Of a stretch of 64,000 nucleotides of DNA, positions 46,491-57,716 are shown in pieces. Under the pieces are notes generated by a model that saw only the letters and a list, made by a program, of their open reading frames with translations, searched no databases and was not told where the DNA came from. The translations under genes and the position numbers were made by a program. Position 1 is the first letter of the stretch. Each line of letters opens with the position of its first letter. Source of the stretch: Posidonia oceanica (taxonomy: Eukaryota; Streptophyta; Magnoliopsida; Alismatales; Posidoniaceae); NCBI GenBank assembly GCA_037176725.1, contig JAZBRS010000020.1, positions 99,714,501 through 99,778,500 of the forward strand, given 5' to 3'.

Positions 46491-49197
46491 CAATGCAAAT
46501 GAAGGAGCAATGAATGCTGTGTAGTATTTAGATGGACTTATCTTGAGAATCTGAGGCCTGATCTGAGATAACTTTGGTTAGAATGAAAGGTCATTCAATT
46601 AGGAAGACCTGGACAGTTAGATCGTGGAAATCCAATGGTCCAATCAAAAGTTATTCAAGTTTCAAGTCAGAAGGCTCAAGGGTCAGAAAAGCTAGGGATT
46701 TAAGTGCAAATAGTCCCTGAGGGTGTGCAAAACAGAATGTATGCATGCAAAAGTGATGAAAATGCTTGAATGAATGCAGGAGTGCAATGACTGATGATAT
46801 GGGAATGCAAATGCATGCAAAAATGCAATGCAGGGACCTAAGTGTAATTTTGGAAAACTACAGGGGCCTACATGCAAAATGTTCCTAAGTGTGTGCAAAA
46901 CAAGGCAAATGTATGCAAGAATGTTAATGCAATAGTGCATGAGCTAAATGCAATGTTAATTAGGATGAATGCATACAAAAATGCAAGAAAAGGACCTAAA
47001 TGCAGTTTTAAAAACTTGTAGGACCTAAATGCAATGCAAAGAAAGCATGCAAACTTGTAAAAGTTGAAAAAGTGGACTGACATGCAATTTTGCAAAACCA
47101 TGGGGCTTTTAAAATAGGGCAATGTGGTTTAAAATGCAACTAACATGGCACTTAAATGCATGGAGGACTGAAATGCAAATAAAACAAGTTTTAGGACCAA
47201 ACAGCAATGCAATATGGTTTACAACTTGATTTAAATGACATGATGAATGCAGATTTGACTGATATGCAATTATGGCATTTTTCTGGATTTTTATGCAATG
47301 CAATAAGGTTTAAAATGGAAATTAAATGAAATCTACAACAAAGCAGGACTAATGTGCAAATAAAGCATATTTTGGGTTTTCATGCAATGCAATATAGTTA
47401 AAACAGAAATTTAAATGAATGTTGAATGCATAGTGGATCTAAATGAAATAAAAATAAGTTACAGGACTTAACATTAATGCAATGTGATTTAAAATCTGAT
47501 TTAAATGAAATGGATGAATGCATGAAGAACTTGAGTGCAAAATAAATAAACTATTGGATTTTAATGCAATGTAGTAAGGTTTAAATGAAAAATTAAATGA
47601 TTTGAATACATGCTCTGGGCTGATGTACAATTAAATTAAAATGTTGGACCAAGATGCAACGCAATAAGATTTAATTGAAATTTAAATGATTTGAATCAAC
47701 TGCAGGAGGACTAAGATGCAAATAAAATAAGTTGCAAAAGTTAAATGTAATGTAATAAGATAAAAACAAGTATTTAAATGATTTTAATCAACTGTAGGAC
47801 TTGAATGTAATAAAAATAAGTTGCTGGACTGAAAATAAATGACATCAAACATTTTTGAACTACAGCAGGACTGAGATGCAATAAAAAGAAATAATAGGAA
47901 TTAAAAGCAATGCAATAAAGTTTAATTCAAAAATTAAATAAAACTTAAACTACAACTGGACCTAAATGTAATAAATAAAACTAACGGACTAAACTGTAAT
48001 GCAATTCAAACTTAATAAGCTAAGAAAAAAAATAAATCAAAACCTAAACTAATGCAAATAAAAAAAAAAGGAAAGGAACAGTGCCGACCATGCTCGTCGG
48101 GGAAGACGATCTAGCGTAGGCACTGCCGGGGCTTGGTGTGGCATGGGCGGCACTCGGGGAGGTTTGGCGGAGGTGCGGGTGCTGTCCAGTGGAGCAGCAG
48201 GCAGTCTAGAGCATCGCCGCGTTCGGTTGCACCGGTGACGTCGCCGGGGAAGAAGGAGGCTGCCGGCGAGGTGGGAAACGCGCCATAGAGCTCGAAACGC
48301 CAAATAACGGCATGGGGAGCAAGAAGGGAGTGAGGCGGAGCTGGTGGAGGAGTTTGTTACCTGTTGGAGCATGTGGGGAGGTCTGGCAACCTCAGATGGG
48401 CTTTGTGGTGGTGCTGCAAGGCGAAGGAGGCTTCGAAGGCGGCGGTGGCACGTAGGAGGGATCGAGGCGAGTTCGTGGAGGTGCGGAGGAGGTCTGGGAG
48501 GCGACAGCCAGCCTTTTCCTCCCCTCTACACGCAGATGGCCGGAGTGGATGCAACCGGTGATAATTCTCTCTCCTCTCTCTCTCTGTGGCTCTCACCAGA
48601 AGTGGCTCGTGTAGGTGGCTTTTTGGAGGCTTCGTGAAGGTGGGTGGGAGTGCTGAGGGTGGAGAGTCTGTCTTCGTAAGTGAAGAAGATGGGTCTCTCT
48701 TGCTATGGTTTTTTTTTCTTCTTTTTTTTCTTGCCCTCTAGGTCTGTTGCTATGTGTCGTGAGGAGAGGAGATGGGTTTCGGTTGAAGGGGGCTGTCGTG
48801 GGTTCTTGGTGTTTTTCTCTTCTCCTCCCTCTGGTCTGCTGGTGTGGGTTGGGTGTTGGTCGGTCTTGGTCTTCCTGCCACCAATGGTAGGGCATGGGGG
48901 TGATGGAGGTGGAGTGGTGGTCGTGGATCGTGGGCTGTTGTCAGGAAGGTTTGAAAAACGGAGGGAAGGTCACGGGGGAAGGGAGATGCTGGTGTTTTTG
49001 TCTGTTGAGGAGAAAACAAACGAAGAAGAAGAAGAAAAAGGATAAAAAAGGAGGAGAGGAGGAAGGAGAGTTGGGTCGTGGGCTTGTGGAGGAGTTTGGG
49101 AAAAAAAAGAAAAGAAAAAAGGAAAAGAGGTGGGCTTGGGCCTTGGATGGAAAAGGAAGAGAAGAAAGAAAAGGAAGAAGGAAGGGAAGGAAGAAGG

Positions 49198-49420
49198 GTT
49201 TAGGTTTTAGGGTTTGGAATTGGTTTTAGGTTTAAGGCTTAGGGTTTGGTTTAGGGTTTAGGTTTTAGGGTTTGGAATTGGTTTTAGGTTTAGGGCTTAG
49301 GGTTTGGTTTAGGGTTTAGGGTTTATGGTTTGGTTTGAGTTTAGGTTTGGATTAGGGTTTAGGGTTTGGTTTGAGTTTAGGGTTTAGTGTTTAGGTTTGG
49401 ATTAGGGTTTTGGGGATGGC
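49198..49420. repeat. Degenerate telomere-like TTTAGGG tract inside an LTR
   Basis: About 220 bp of GGGTTTAGG, TTTAGGGTTTGG and similar words, irregular in spacing. Because it sits at the same place as shorter AAACCCTA or TTAGGTTTAGG runs in LTR4, element 2 and the solo LTR, it is part of the LTR and not an old chromosome end. Confidence 0.75.
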
Positions 49421-49517
49421 AAATGGGTGTGATTTTAGGTTTGGTTTTAGAGTTTGGGAGAGAACCACCATAGAGAGAGAAAGAGCCAATTCAGCCTGTC
49501 AAAATGGGGTGTCAACA

Positions 49518-52500
49518 GCTGCCAAGCCAAGTAACTCCCTACCACGGCGTCCATTCCCCCGCCAGCAGGTCTTCCGCTCTCACAGCACCCACTACCACCG
49601 CTGCTTGCTTCCTGCCACCACTGCGACTTCGGCCACCTCCAGACAAGCCGCACTAACTCCCCCGACATTCTTCGTGGCCTCCCCACTCACACCATGCCCT
49701 ACCAAGCCTTTGCCATGCTTACCAACGCCGCTGCCTTCTCTCCACCCAAACCCAACAAAACCAGAACTTCACCGCCTTTTGCAGCCCACCACATGCACTT
49801 GCAAGAGAATTCGCTGCCTCCCACACCTTGAGTGAGCTACCATGAGTGCACCCAAGCTTCTAGCAACCTCTCCTGTGCCTCCCTTGCGTCCCAGGAGCTC
49901 GCCGGAGTAGCCACTGCTGCCTCCTTCCGTGTCGATCGGTCGACTGCAAACAGAGCCTTCTGGCCACGTTTAGGTGTGTTTCTCTTCCCCCCTAGCTAGC
50001 TTGTGCACGTAGTAGTATGCTAGCATTGTTTGCACGCATGCACGCCTCCTTGGTTGGCCGGAAAAGCCTCGACCGTCGGCCACAAGGAGGAGGAGGTGGG
50101 TGGAGTAATTCACCTACCCATTTCTGGCACCGAGCATATGGACATGCTCGTCGTCACTCCCTCTTGCTTCCTAGCAAGTTGGTTGGCAATTTTTGTCCGC
50201 CTTGGCCACCAATCTTGGCCGGGAACCTTCCCTATCTATTGGACGCACTGCCTGGTGCGTCCAATGTTGGACGCGCTATAGCGTGGCGTCCAACACCCCT
50301 GCATGCTAGCTTGCTCATTTTCTTTCTTTGCTTCTATTTTGTTGTGGTCTGAATGCTTTTATCTATGGATTATTGCCTCAAGCTTTCTTGCATGCCCTTA
50401 GATGCCATGCCATGTCTAATATAGGGTTTTGATCTTTATTTGGAGCCATTGTTGCATGCTTCTGTTCTGTCTTGCTACTTCCCTGTGTAGGATGCTGGAA
50501 TGCATCGCGTCCAACGTTGGACGCTGGTGTATCCAGCGTCCTATGCTTCTGCTTGCTTGCACCTGTTTAAATGCTCAAATATTGCATGTGTTTAAGATGC
50601 TTACTTGATCTATGTTTGCATGCCCTGGTTTAGCTTATTATCAGTAGTTTGGATGCATGCTTAAGTGATTTTTTGGGCTAGTTCTCTGCAGCATGGCATG
50701 CCTACCTCTTGCCTGTGTTGAACGCTGTTGCCAGCTGCATTCAATGTTGGACGCAGCTGGTTGTTGCGTCCTATTCATATGCTTGTCTGCCTTTACTTTG
50801 ATGCTTGCACGATGCTTTATTTTTTCTGGTTTGTTGCTTGATCCATGCATGCAAGTTCATCTCTTGGGTCCTGTGACCATGGCTTCCAGGTTTGCAAGGT
50901 TTTCTACTTAGTTTGCATGCTGGTTTCCTTTAGATCCATTCCCAAGGTGTTGGACACTGATGGTGCTAGCATCCTACCTAGGACGCAAGCACTGCAGTGT
51001 CCAACGCATCTGCTGGCCTTATGTTGGTTTCTTTATTTTCTTGCTGCACTATTTTGAATGCTATATCTACGTGAGTCACCTTGCATGCTTCCATTTATGC
51101 CATCCCCATGCTATGCTTTAATCTTGCTTTGATCTTGGCCTGTTTCTCCTTCATGCATCACAGTTTGACTTGCCTGGGTGTAGGACGCTAGAGTTCCCAA
51201 CGTCAAATGTTGGACGCTGGTAGAGCTCGTGTCTTACTTCCCAGTTCACCTGCTTGCATTTTGCATCGCATTGTCTGCATTACTTTGGGATGTTTAGCTA
51301 GCCCATGTGCGTGCATGCTATTCCATGGGTTTTACTTTAGTTTCTTGCAGGTTTGCATCGCATTTTTAGCATGTTGCAGTTTGCAGTTTGCATGTTTTAG
51401 TTGGCTAAGTGTTGGACGCAGAAGGCTCTGGCATCCTATGTTGGGCGCTGAGTGTTCTAGCGTCCAACACTCTGCAGCATTTTATGTTCTGTTTATGCTT
51501 GCATCTTGCTCCTAAATCTTTTCTCGTTATTGATTTTACTTGCTTAGCATGACCTGCATATCTGCCATTGCCATGTTGCACTTGCATAGCATTCATGCAC
51601 CTAGAATGCATCGATTTCCCAAGACTGCATGTTGTTTGCCTCCAGCAGGTGTTGAACGCCCTCTATCCCTGCATCCAACATTGGACACAGGTCATTGCTG
51701 CGTCCAACACTTGCAGTTGGCTGAACTTGGTTTTAAAGCGCCGATTTGGTTTTGCTTGTTGCTTTCTGCACTTAATTGCGTCCGATACACGTTTTGACAC
51801 CCGTGCATGCTGTCGGACCCCCACTTTGGCTTTACGCCCTACATCACCTATTTTCCCGTGGTTTCTCGCTTCGGACTTGTTTTCCTTTGCATGTCGCTTG
51901 CATTTTCTTGGTTTTCATCGCCATTTTGTTTTATCACCTGCATTTGCATTAGGGCGGTGATGCTTACTGTCTGTAGTTCTTACGAATCAGGGTTCGCCCG
52001 GTTCGAAACACAGGCAGCGCTGTTGAGCTCATAGGTTGCACGTTTAATTTCCCTTGCATAGCATTCAAGCACTTAAGCATTCAAGCACTTAAGCATTTAA
52101 AGCATTAGGCATGCATAGCATCTATCGCCCTCGGGCGTACAGTTAAAGGCAATCATTGCCAAAATTTCTGCATATGCGAGCGAGATAGCCTAAGAAAGAC
52201 CGATTCTCGGACGTATCGGGGGTGCCTAACACCTTCCCTGTGCGGAACAAGAGTCCTTGCCCTTTCTCTTGGCCCGTAATGACCATTATGCCCTCATCCT
52301 AGGCACGAGTCATAGCATAGCATTGCATAGCATTGCATCCTTTTCTGCATGGTTATGCATGTCTTTCATGCATTACCCCGGTTTTCCTTGTCTCTTGACT
52401 TAATAGACATGGTGGTGATTCTGATTTGTCTTATCTTTTCTTTTTCCTCTTTTGCCAGCATTTCTGAGTAGAGTTTCCTTCCTCAGATCCAGTCATATAT

Positions 52501-52575
52501 AGTGAACCTATTTCTGATCAGTGCACGCGAGCTTTGGCATCGTGCATGGACGATCTGAATTTCGGGATTACTACA
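49518..52575 (+). repeat. LTR5: partial plus-strand LTR, right end intact
   Basis: The right end is GGGATTACTACA at 52575, followed by CCATG and no PBS, so this is a 3' LTR or a solo LTR. The left part is cut by element 3 at 49517. It contains a GC-rich tract (49518-49980), hairpin-bearing repeats of about 232 bp (50230-51720), the conserved block (51945-52330) and a decayed PBS-like relic (GGTGGTGATTC, 52409-52420). The right 90 bases match the solo LTR at 62600-62671. No gene. Confidence 0.83.
50230..51720. repeat. Seven about 232-bp units with GCGTCCAAC/GTTGGACGC hairpins
   Basis: Inverted pairs such as GCGTCCAACGTTGGACGC recur near 50250, 50495, 50725, 50950, 51185, 51415 and 51650, a spacing of 225-245 bp. 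Between them the sequence is T/G-rich with repeated GCATGC words and is less conserved than the hairpins. The palindrome is perfect in the second unit and imperfect elsewhere. Confidence 0.75.
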
Positions 52576-52587
52576 CCATGAAGCTTC

Positions 52588-53955
52588 CCTCGTTTTCCTC
52601 CTCAACCTTTGCTGTGGAGAAGGTAGTTGACGTCCCTAACCATCTGATGCGAGCATTCCGCGTGGATCAGGTATGTTTTTCTTCCTTGCGCTCTTTGTTT
52701 CCGAGTTTCCTGCTTGTTTCTGATTTTCTATTTGTGATAGGCCATAATAAACCTCACCAGATGTCCAAATTTTCACAATTCCTTCCGGTAAACTCTGCCT
52801 TGGGTGTCTAGCTTGATTAACCGGACAGAGGATAATAGGCATCTTTTCAGATCCAGTGGTTTTGACAAACTCCTTGATTTGATCCGTACTCCTCTACCTT
52901 GGCCATTACTACATGCCTTGATGGCTTTCTAGAATAATTCCTCCAACACCTCCAACCTTTCCTGTGGAGAGACTTTGATTTCGTGTGAGGAGGTAACTTC
53001 TTTGCTTGGGTTAACAGCGAAATCTACTGAAGTAGCAGACGATCGCTTTGCCATCTCTGTTGAGACTGTGGGCTCCAAGAAGATAGGTTGGTACTTAGCA
53101 AAAGGTCAAGATGCCAGTAAAGCTTTAATGCACTCGGGGAGGCTCTTCCTTCAAGGCTTGTGGAAGATCCTTAGTACCCGACAGCTTGCTGAGACTGAAC
53201 TGAGGATCTATCTGTTTATAGTTGTTGGTAGGCTTGCATTGTTTGCTGATGAAAATTTTACACTAGATCTTCATCACGTGGATCTCCTGATGTTAGTAGC
53301 TGCTTGACCAGATTTATATTTGGCTCCTACTGTATTGGCATATACCATGGAGGGACTCACTAGTGCTTCTTGTTCAGGGAAGTTCTTTGGCTCTCCACTA
53401 TTACTGCACAGGTGGTCCATGTCCCACCGCTGCTGCTATGCAGACTTTGCTGGCTTAAGCTTTTATGCATGCATACTTCGCCTTGACCGCTTGTCATTGC
53501 AGGACTTTGATTTTGTGCCAAAACTGCCTAGAGCTCACAAGGCACAGGTGATGAGCACAACTCATAGCCACCTTGAGCTTGTCTTGGTGGGGGCTACATC
53601 ATTTGTGCTGTATCCCATCCATCGTTGCCCATGCCTGCTGAATCAGGAGCTTACTGTTCAGGCTGATGTAGTGCTGACTCCTCTGATCCGTGCTCGCAAG
53701 GAAGTGGTCGCAAGGAAGACGGTGATCGTGATGAGAGGATGGTTCTGGAGTATATAGCCCACTGGGTTCATATTGGCCGAAGGCTGTCTTTGAGTGGGCC
53801 CTCACTTTTTGTATCCACGCGGGAGTTATAGGAATTCAGATACACTGAGTGGTATGCATGGCTCCGCCCCACTCCTCGGAAATACCTCGACGATAGGCTA
53901 GAGTTCCTCAAGATGCTTGGCATATGCTATATGAGCATGGCAATGTATGGTTAAA
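52588..53955 (+). pseudogene. DUF7745-like (PMD superfamily) pseudogene
   Basis: The conceptual protein starts near VEKVVDVPNHLMRAFRVDQ. A likely intron at about 52671-52740 (GTATGT...GATAG) follows, then FRSSGFDKLLDLIRTPLPW, LLHALMAF, SCEEVTSLLGL, YLAPTVLAYTMEGLTSAS, KFFGSPLLLHRWSMSH and, after a frame change near 53745, HWVHIGRRLSLSG and TEWYAWLRPTPRKYLDDRL. The pattern FW...F...E/T-LEEV..LLGL followed by APxVLA.....L and GSPLLL-W is that of DUF7745/PMD proteins. Stops include TAG near 52930 (where Trp would fit), TGA at 53305-53307 and TAG near 53830. It could be an old transposon ORF or a degraded gene. It is a different lineage from the copy in element 1. Confidence 0.6.
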
Positions 53956-54118
53956 TTTATTTTAGGGTGTGATGTTTATGTTATGTTTTGGACATGGGTT
54001 AATAATGATATTTTATTTTATTTTAAGTCTGATTAAATTAAGTGTGTTTACTATTGCATTAATGGTGTGTTAGTGTTTGAATAAATGGTGGGAAATTTGT
54101 GTTTTAAATAAAAAGGTT
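53956..54118. other. AT-rich spacer
   Basis: AT-rich with TTAAGT and GTGTTT words and no gene. It separates the DUF7745-like pseudogene from the repeat cluster before the PMD gene. Confidence 0.4.
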
Positions 54119-54345
54119 CTCTGTTCTAGTCGCTGCTTTTAGCGGCGCCTGGTCAAGTGACGGTTCAAATGAGGCGAGAAAGTTGGCTTCCTGTTGAAGC
54201 CAAAGGGTCAGTCGCCGTTATGAGCGGCGTCTCAAGAGGATATGGTGGTTCAAAATGAGGCGGGAAAATTGGTTTCTAGCGGAAGTGGAGAGGTTAGTTG
54301 CCCATATAAGCGGCGCCTAAATAGGTCGCCACTCAGATCGACGTC
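54119..54345. repeat. Three short repeats with AGCGGCGCCT palindromes upstream of the PMD gene
   Basis: Copies begin near 54127, 54211 and 54297, about 85 bp apart. Each has GTCGC(T/C)...AGCGGCG(C/T)C followed in the first two by GGTTCAAA(A)TGAGGCG-GAAA. Such subterminal repeats are typical of DNA transposons, but I see no matching terminal inverted repeat. They may equally be a promoter repeat: CCATATAAGC at 54303 is TATA-like and the ATG is at 54511. Confidence 0.5.
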
Positions 54346-54510
54346 TGATGCGCAGGTTCAGTAACAAAACGAGCTGTTGCCCCCCTTTCCTCCAGCCTAT
54401 TCCTCCTCTTCTTCTTCTTCTTTCTTGCGTCTGCGCCCCTTTGCCTTCTTCTTCGGTGTCTCGACGGACTCCTAGTGGTGCGGCGGTGTTGTGACAGTGG
54501 TGCTGCGGCG

Positions 54511-57500
54511 ATGGCGAGCGGCGGTGAAGCAAGCGGTAGCAATGGTGGTGGCGCAAGCGGCAGTGGTCGTGGTGGTGCAAGCGGCATTCTATCTCGCTGG
54601 AGAAGGAGGTATTCTCCTCCTCCTCCTCTCCTTGCTTCTTGCTTCTCAAGTGTGCCTGACGTTCTAGGCTTGTGGACAGCGCCGGTGAGGGGGGCAGAGC
54701 TCGGCTGTGAGGTGGTCAGTGGGTTGGGTGGAGAAGGTAGATGGGTGGAGAAGGCAGATGGGTGGAGAAGGCAGTGGATGGGTTTTGATTTTTTTGGTGT
54801 TTTTGTAAATGACAAATGAATCAGGGGATCAAATGAATGAAGAGAAATGTTGTTTTGAATATTGGAAAATTTTTTCTTGTGAATGATATGAATGTGTTGA
54901 ATGAATTTTTGCAGTGGGATTTTTCTTTTGTTTGTGGGTGTATGAATCAGTGAATGAATTTTGATTTTTTTTTTCTTTTTTTTTGCATATGCCGTGGCTT
55001 AATTGGTTTAATTTTTGTTGATGAATGATATAAATGGATTGATATTCTTGTGAAAAATGCCATGTTTATCTGTGAAATTGCAGGGATTATGTGGAAATGA
55101 TTTTGTGAATTTTTAAAATGAATTCTAGCTTGTGGATTTTAATTATCATGTGAATATTGAATCTTTTATTATGTGGGTTTGAATTAAATATGTGGATTAA
55201 AATGGTAGAGTGAATAATGTGTTGTGGATTATTTACGATTTTTCCTGCTTGGAATTTCTAAAATTTTTATTGGATATGTGAATTAATTTGGTTCATATGT
55301 GAATGTGGTTAAAGATAAGAATTAAGTGGGATTTTTTTGGTTTTTAAGTTGTAAATGTGAATGTTATTTGTGAGTAAGTGAATCTTTGGAATTTTTGAGA
55401 TTTTTGAATGTGAATACAAGGATTATAATGTATTTGTGGGCCTTGTTGTGGATTTTTAATGCCAGTTTGTAATTCTAAGTTGATGGAATTTTCTTTTTAT
55501 TTATTAATGTGGGTTAATGAATTGAATTATTTGAAAATGTGAATGATTAATAAAATAGTCAAATTTTGTGGTGAATCAAAAATGAGTCTGGAATGGTGAA
55601 TATTTTTAGATCTTAGTTTTGTAATGTGATTATGTTATTGTTCTAGATAATTAAAACTTAGTGTGATATTTTCCTGTCTTTGTGGGTTGGTGGAATAATA
55701 TTTTGTGAATGTATTTAAATATTTACTGTTGTGTTAAATTGTTTAAGACTTGTAGGATGACATTATACTTAGTGTTGCAATGGTTAATTTTATTTAATAG
55801 CGTATTAAGGCTTACTTGTGTGTTTTGTAATTTAAATGTCATATGTTAATTAAATCTGGGGTAATTGTGTTTTAAATGGTTTATGTGCTTTGTTAATTAA
55901 ATAAAGAGTTAAACATTTGAAGTGACTTTTAAAGAGTTAAATATTTGAGGTAACTTTTAATGTTGTGTGTTAGATGGTTTATGTGTAATTACATGTTAAT
56001 TAGATAAAGAGTTTATATGTTTAATTAAATAAAGAGTTTAAACAGTTTATGTGTTTTGTAATTGAAAGAGTTTAAACAGTTTATTATATGTTTAATTAAA
56101 ATAAAGAGTTTTAAACAGTTTATGTGATTTTTAATGTTGTGTTTTATCTGTGTTTTGTAATTATATGTTAATTTAAAAAATGTTGTGTTAAATGTTTATG
56201 TGCTTTGTGATTGTATTTTTAACTTGGAGTGGAATGACCAAACTCTACTTGTGTTGCCGTTCCAGGATCTCTGACGAGGAGGAGGAGGTGCAGGGTCCCT
56301 CGGGCACCACCTCGCCTATCCCTAAGGTGGTTGAGACTAGGAGGGACGAGGAGGGTCATTCTGCTGCGAGGGCGAGCTCCTCTCGTCCCCGTAAGCTTCC
56401 GGTGAGGAGCCCTCGTGCACCGTCTCCTACCGAGGTAGAGACGAGCGACAATGGCAAGGATGACCTCGGACTAGGGAGGTTCCTGTCTATCCCCCTCCTA
56501 TGAGGGTCCGGACAGCATCCGAGCTCGCAGAGATGGGTCAGGTGAGATTAAATTGTGTGGTTGGTTCTTTATTTAAGTTATTTGTTTGTTAACAAGTTAT
56601 TAATGTTCTTCCTTTGTTTATTTGTGTTAGATGCCATTGCCTAGCAGGACCCGCTTGAGCTGGACCGTCTTCACGAGGCCTACACCTGTCTCCCGGGTTT
56701 CCAGCAGGAGTGGTTGGCATAGATGGGCTTCAAGCACTTTCTACAGATCTCGCTGTTCGAGATTCAGTTGGGGCTACTTGTCCCATTTGCCGAGCGCTTC
56801 CATGGTCCTTCCGGGAGCTTCATCTTGCGTGTGGGCGAGATGATGATTACCCTAGAGGACATGGTTCGACTGGTGGGTCTAAGGGTCGATGGAGAGCCCT
56901 TGATAGCAGACTGGCAGCTCTGCTATGGTGATATGCTGGAGGCTTGCTATGGCTTGCATCCTCCACGCTCTGGTCGCTACCATACTTGTGTCAACATTGG
57001 TTGGTTGACACAACGCTTCGAGAACCTCCTGTTTGCTGACGTTGGCATTCCTACTATAGCCGACCAGCAGTTGCGGGTCTTTCTGTCCATCCTCTTCCAC
57101 CGGTTGTTCTTCGGCACTTCTTCGCAGATGTTGCATGTCGGCTTTGCTCCTTTTATCCTGAACGTGGAGAGGATTGCTCCTACTCTTGGGGCTCAGCTGT
57201 GTTGGCCTATCTTCTCTCCTGTCTGGAGGCCTTTTCAGCTGGGCGGACCCGCTCACTTTCGGGCTGTCTTCCTCTCTTCCAGGTTGGTACTTTGTTTAAT
57301 TTGCTACTTTATTTTAGTTTGTTGCTTGTATCTGATTTTTCGTTGATTTCCTTGTGTGGCAGACTTCGATCTACGAGCACTTCTTGTATCTGAGGCCTGG
57401 GACACCTGCAGACGGTCCCGTTGAGTTCCCACGGGCTCGGCATTGGAGCGATATTCAGTTGGCCCCTGAGAGACTTCGGCCTGTTCGACACTTAGGCCGA

Positions 57501-57716
57501 TTTTTGTTAGAGATGTGCTCCCAGAGGAGTGGGTAAGCTCTTGTACTTAGTCTTTCTTTCCTATTCAAAGCTTGCTTGTGTTCTGACTGAGTTGCATCGT
57601 AGGTTATCTGGAGGCCCTATGCCAAGGGTGAGCATGCTGCTGAGGGGGCTGTCGTGCACGGTTCCCACCTATTCTTTCAGGAGTGTTGGCTTTTCAGCAT
57701 TTCCTTGTGCCGTTAC
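54511..57716 (+). pseudogene. PMD (plant mobile domain) gene, exons 1-5, split by a solo LTR
   Basis: Exon 1 (54511-54608) encodes a Gly/Ser-rich start, MASGGEASGSNGG. Exon 2 (56266-56541) is acidic and Ser/Pro-rich (ISDEEEEVQGPSG). Exon 3 (56631-57282) holds the PMD core: CLPGFQQEWLA, FAERFHGPSGSFIL, GEMMITLEDMVRLVGLRVDG and, after a one-base loss near 57181, SWGSAVLAYLL with GCLPLFQ. Exon 4 (57363-57532) has YEHFLYLRP and ends EEW. Exon 5 starts VIWRPY (57603) and reads into SLCRY before the solo LTR. The same sentence occurs in PMD proteins (PF10536), whose Arabidopsis members MAIN and MAIL1 act in gene and transposon silencing; many other copies ride in transposons. All introns have GT-AG ends. 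Defects include TAG at 56720-56722, a probable TAG at 56642-56644, and frameshifts near 56480, 57181 and 57460. Confidence 0.78.
54609..56265 (+). other. Long first intron of the PMD gene
   Basis: It starts GTATTC at 54609 and ends TTCCAG at 56265. Splicing joins SRWRR to ISDEEEE in phase 2. It is strongly AT-rich with TTAATTAAATAAAGAGTT repeats near 55890-56110 and holds no gene. The GC-rich first 200 bases could be an alternative exon 1 extension. Confidence 0.6.

Larger units (their letters stand above)
3284..49517 (-). mobile_element. Element 3: internally deleted Ogre-like element, interrupted by element 2
   Basis: Pieces of one minus-strand element survive at 3284-3796 and 39793-49517. 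In element order they are: 5' LTR (45548-49517), PBS (45529-45546), leader with two extra PBS-like modules, gag (about 42385-44100), integrase C-terminal part (41746-42378), 3' non-coding region (39793-41740), and the tandem array at 3284-3796. Protease, RT, both RNases H and the integrase core are missing at one junction near 42380. The 3' LTR is not in the window, because element 4 abuts at 3283. The right flank starts GCTGC, a possible TSD. The element could move only with proteins supplied in trans. Confidence 0.8.
45548..49517 (-). repeat. 5' LTR of element 3 (3970 bp)
   Basis: It runs from TGTTGACACCCCATTTTG at 49517 to GGGATTACTACA at 45548. In plus order: internal PBS-like relic 45703-45716; conserved block 45830-46170; minisatellite of GGCACGCAAAACGATGCAAA units 46230-46490; AT-rich AATGCAATG tract 46690-48060; GC-rich tract 48070-49010; purine-rich 49010-49197; TTTAGGG-like tract 49198-49420. 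The end module (CATCGTGCATGGA, CGGTGCACACGAGC) matches LTR5 and the solo LTR, so these three form one subfamily. No gene is visible. Confidence 0.9.

Noticed and set aside
49198..49420. Ancient telomere or chromosome fusion site
   Set aside because: The tract lies inside a bounded LTR and equivalents occur at the same position in other LTRs.
51985..52010. GGTTCGAAAC resembling a tRNA B box or tRNA relic in LTR5
   Set aside because: It is one variant within the conserved LTR block; other copies read GTTCGGAAC and no A box or cloverleaf can be drawn.
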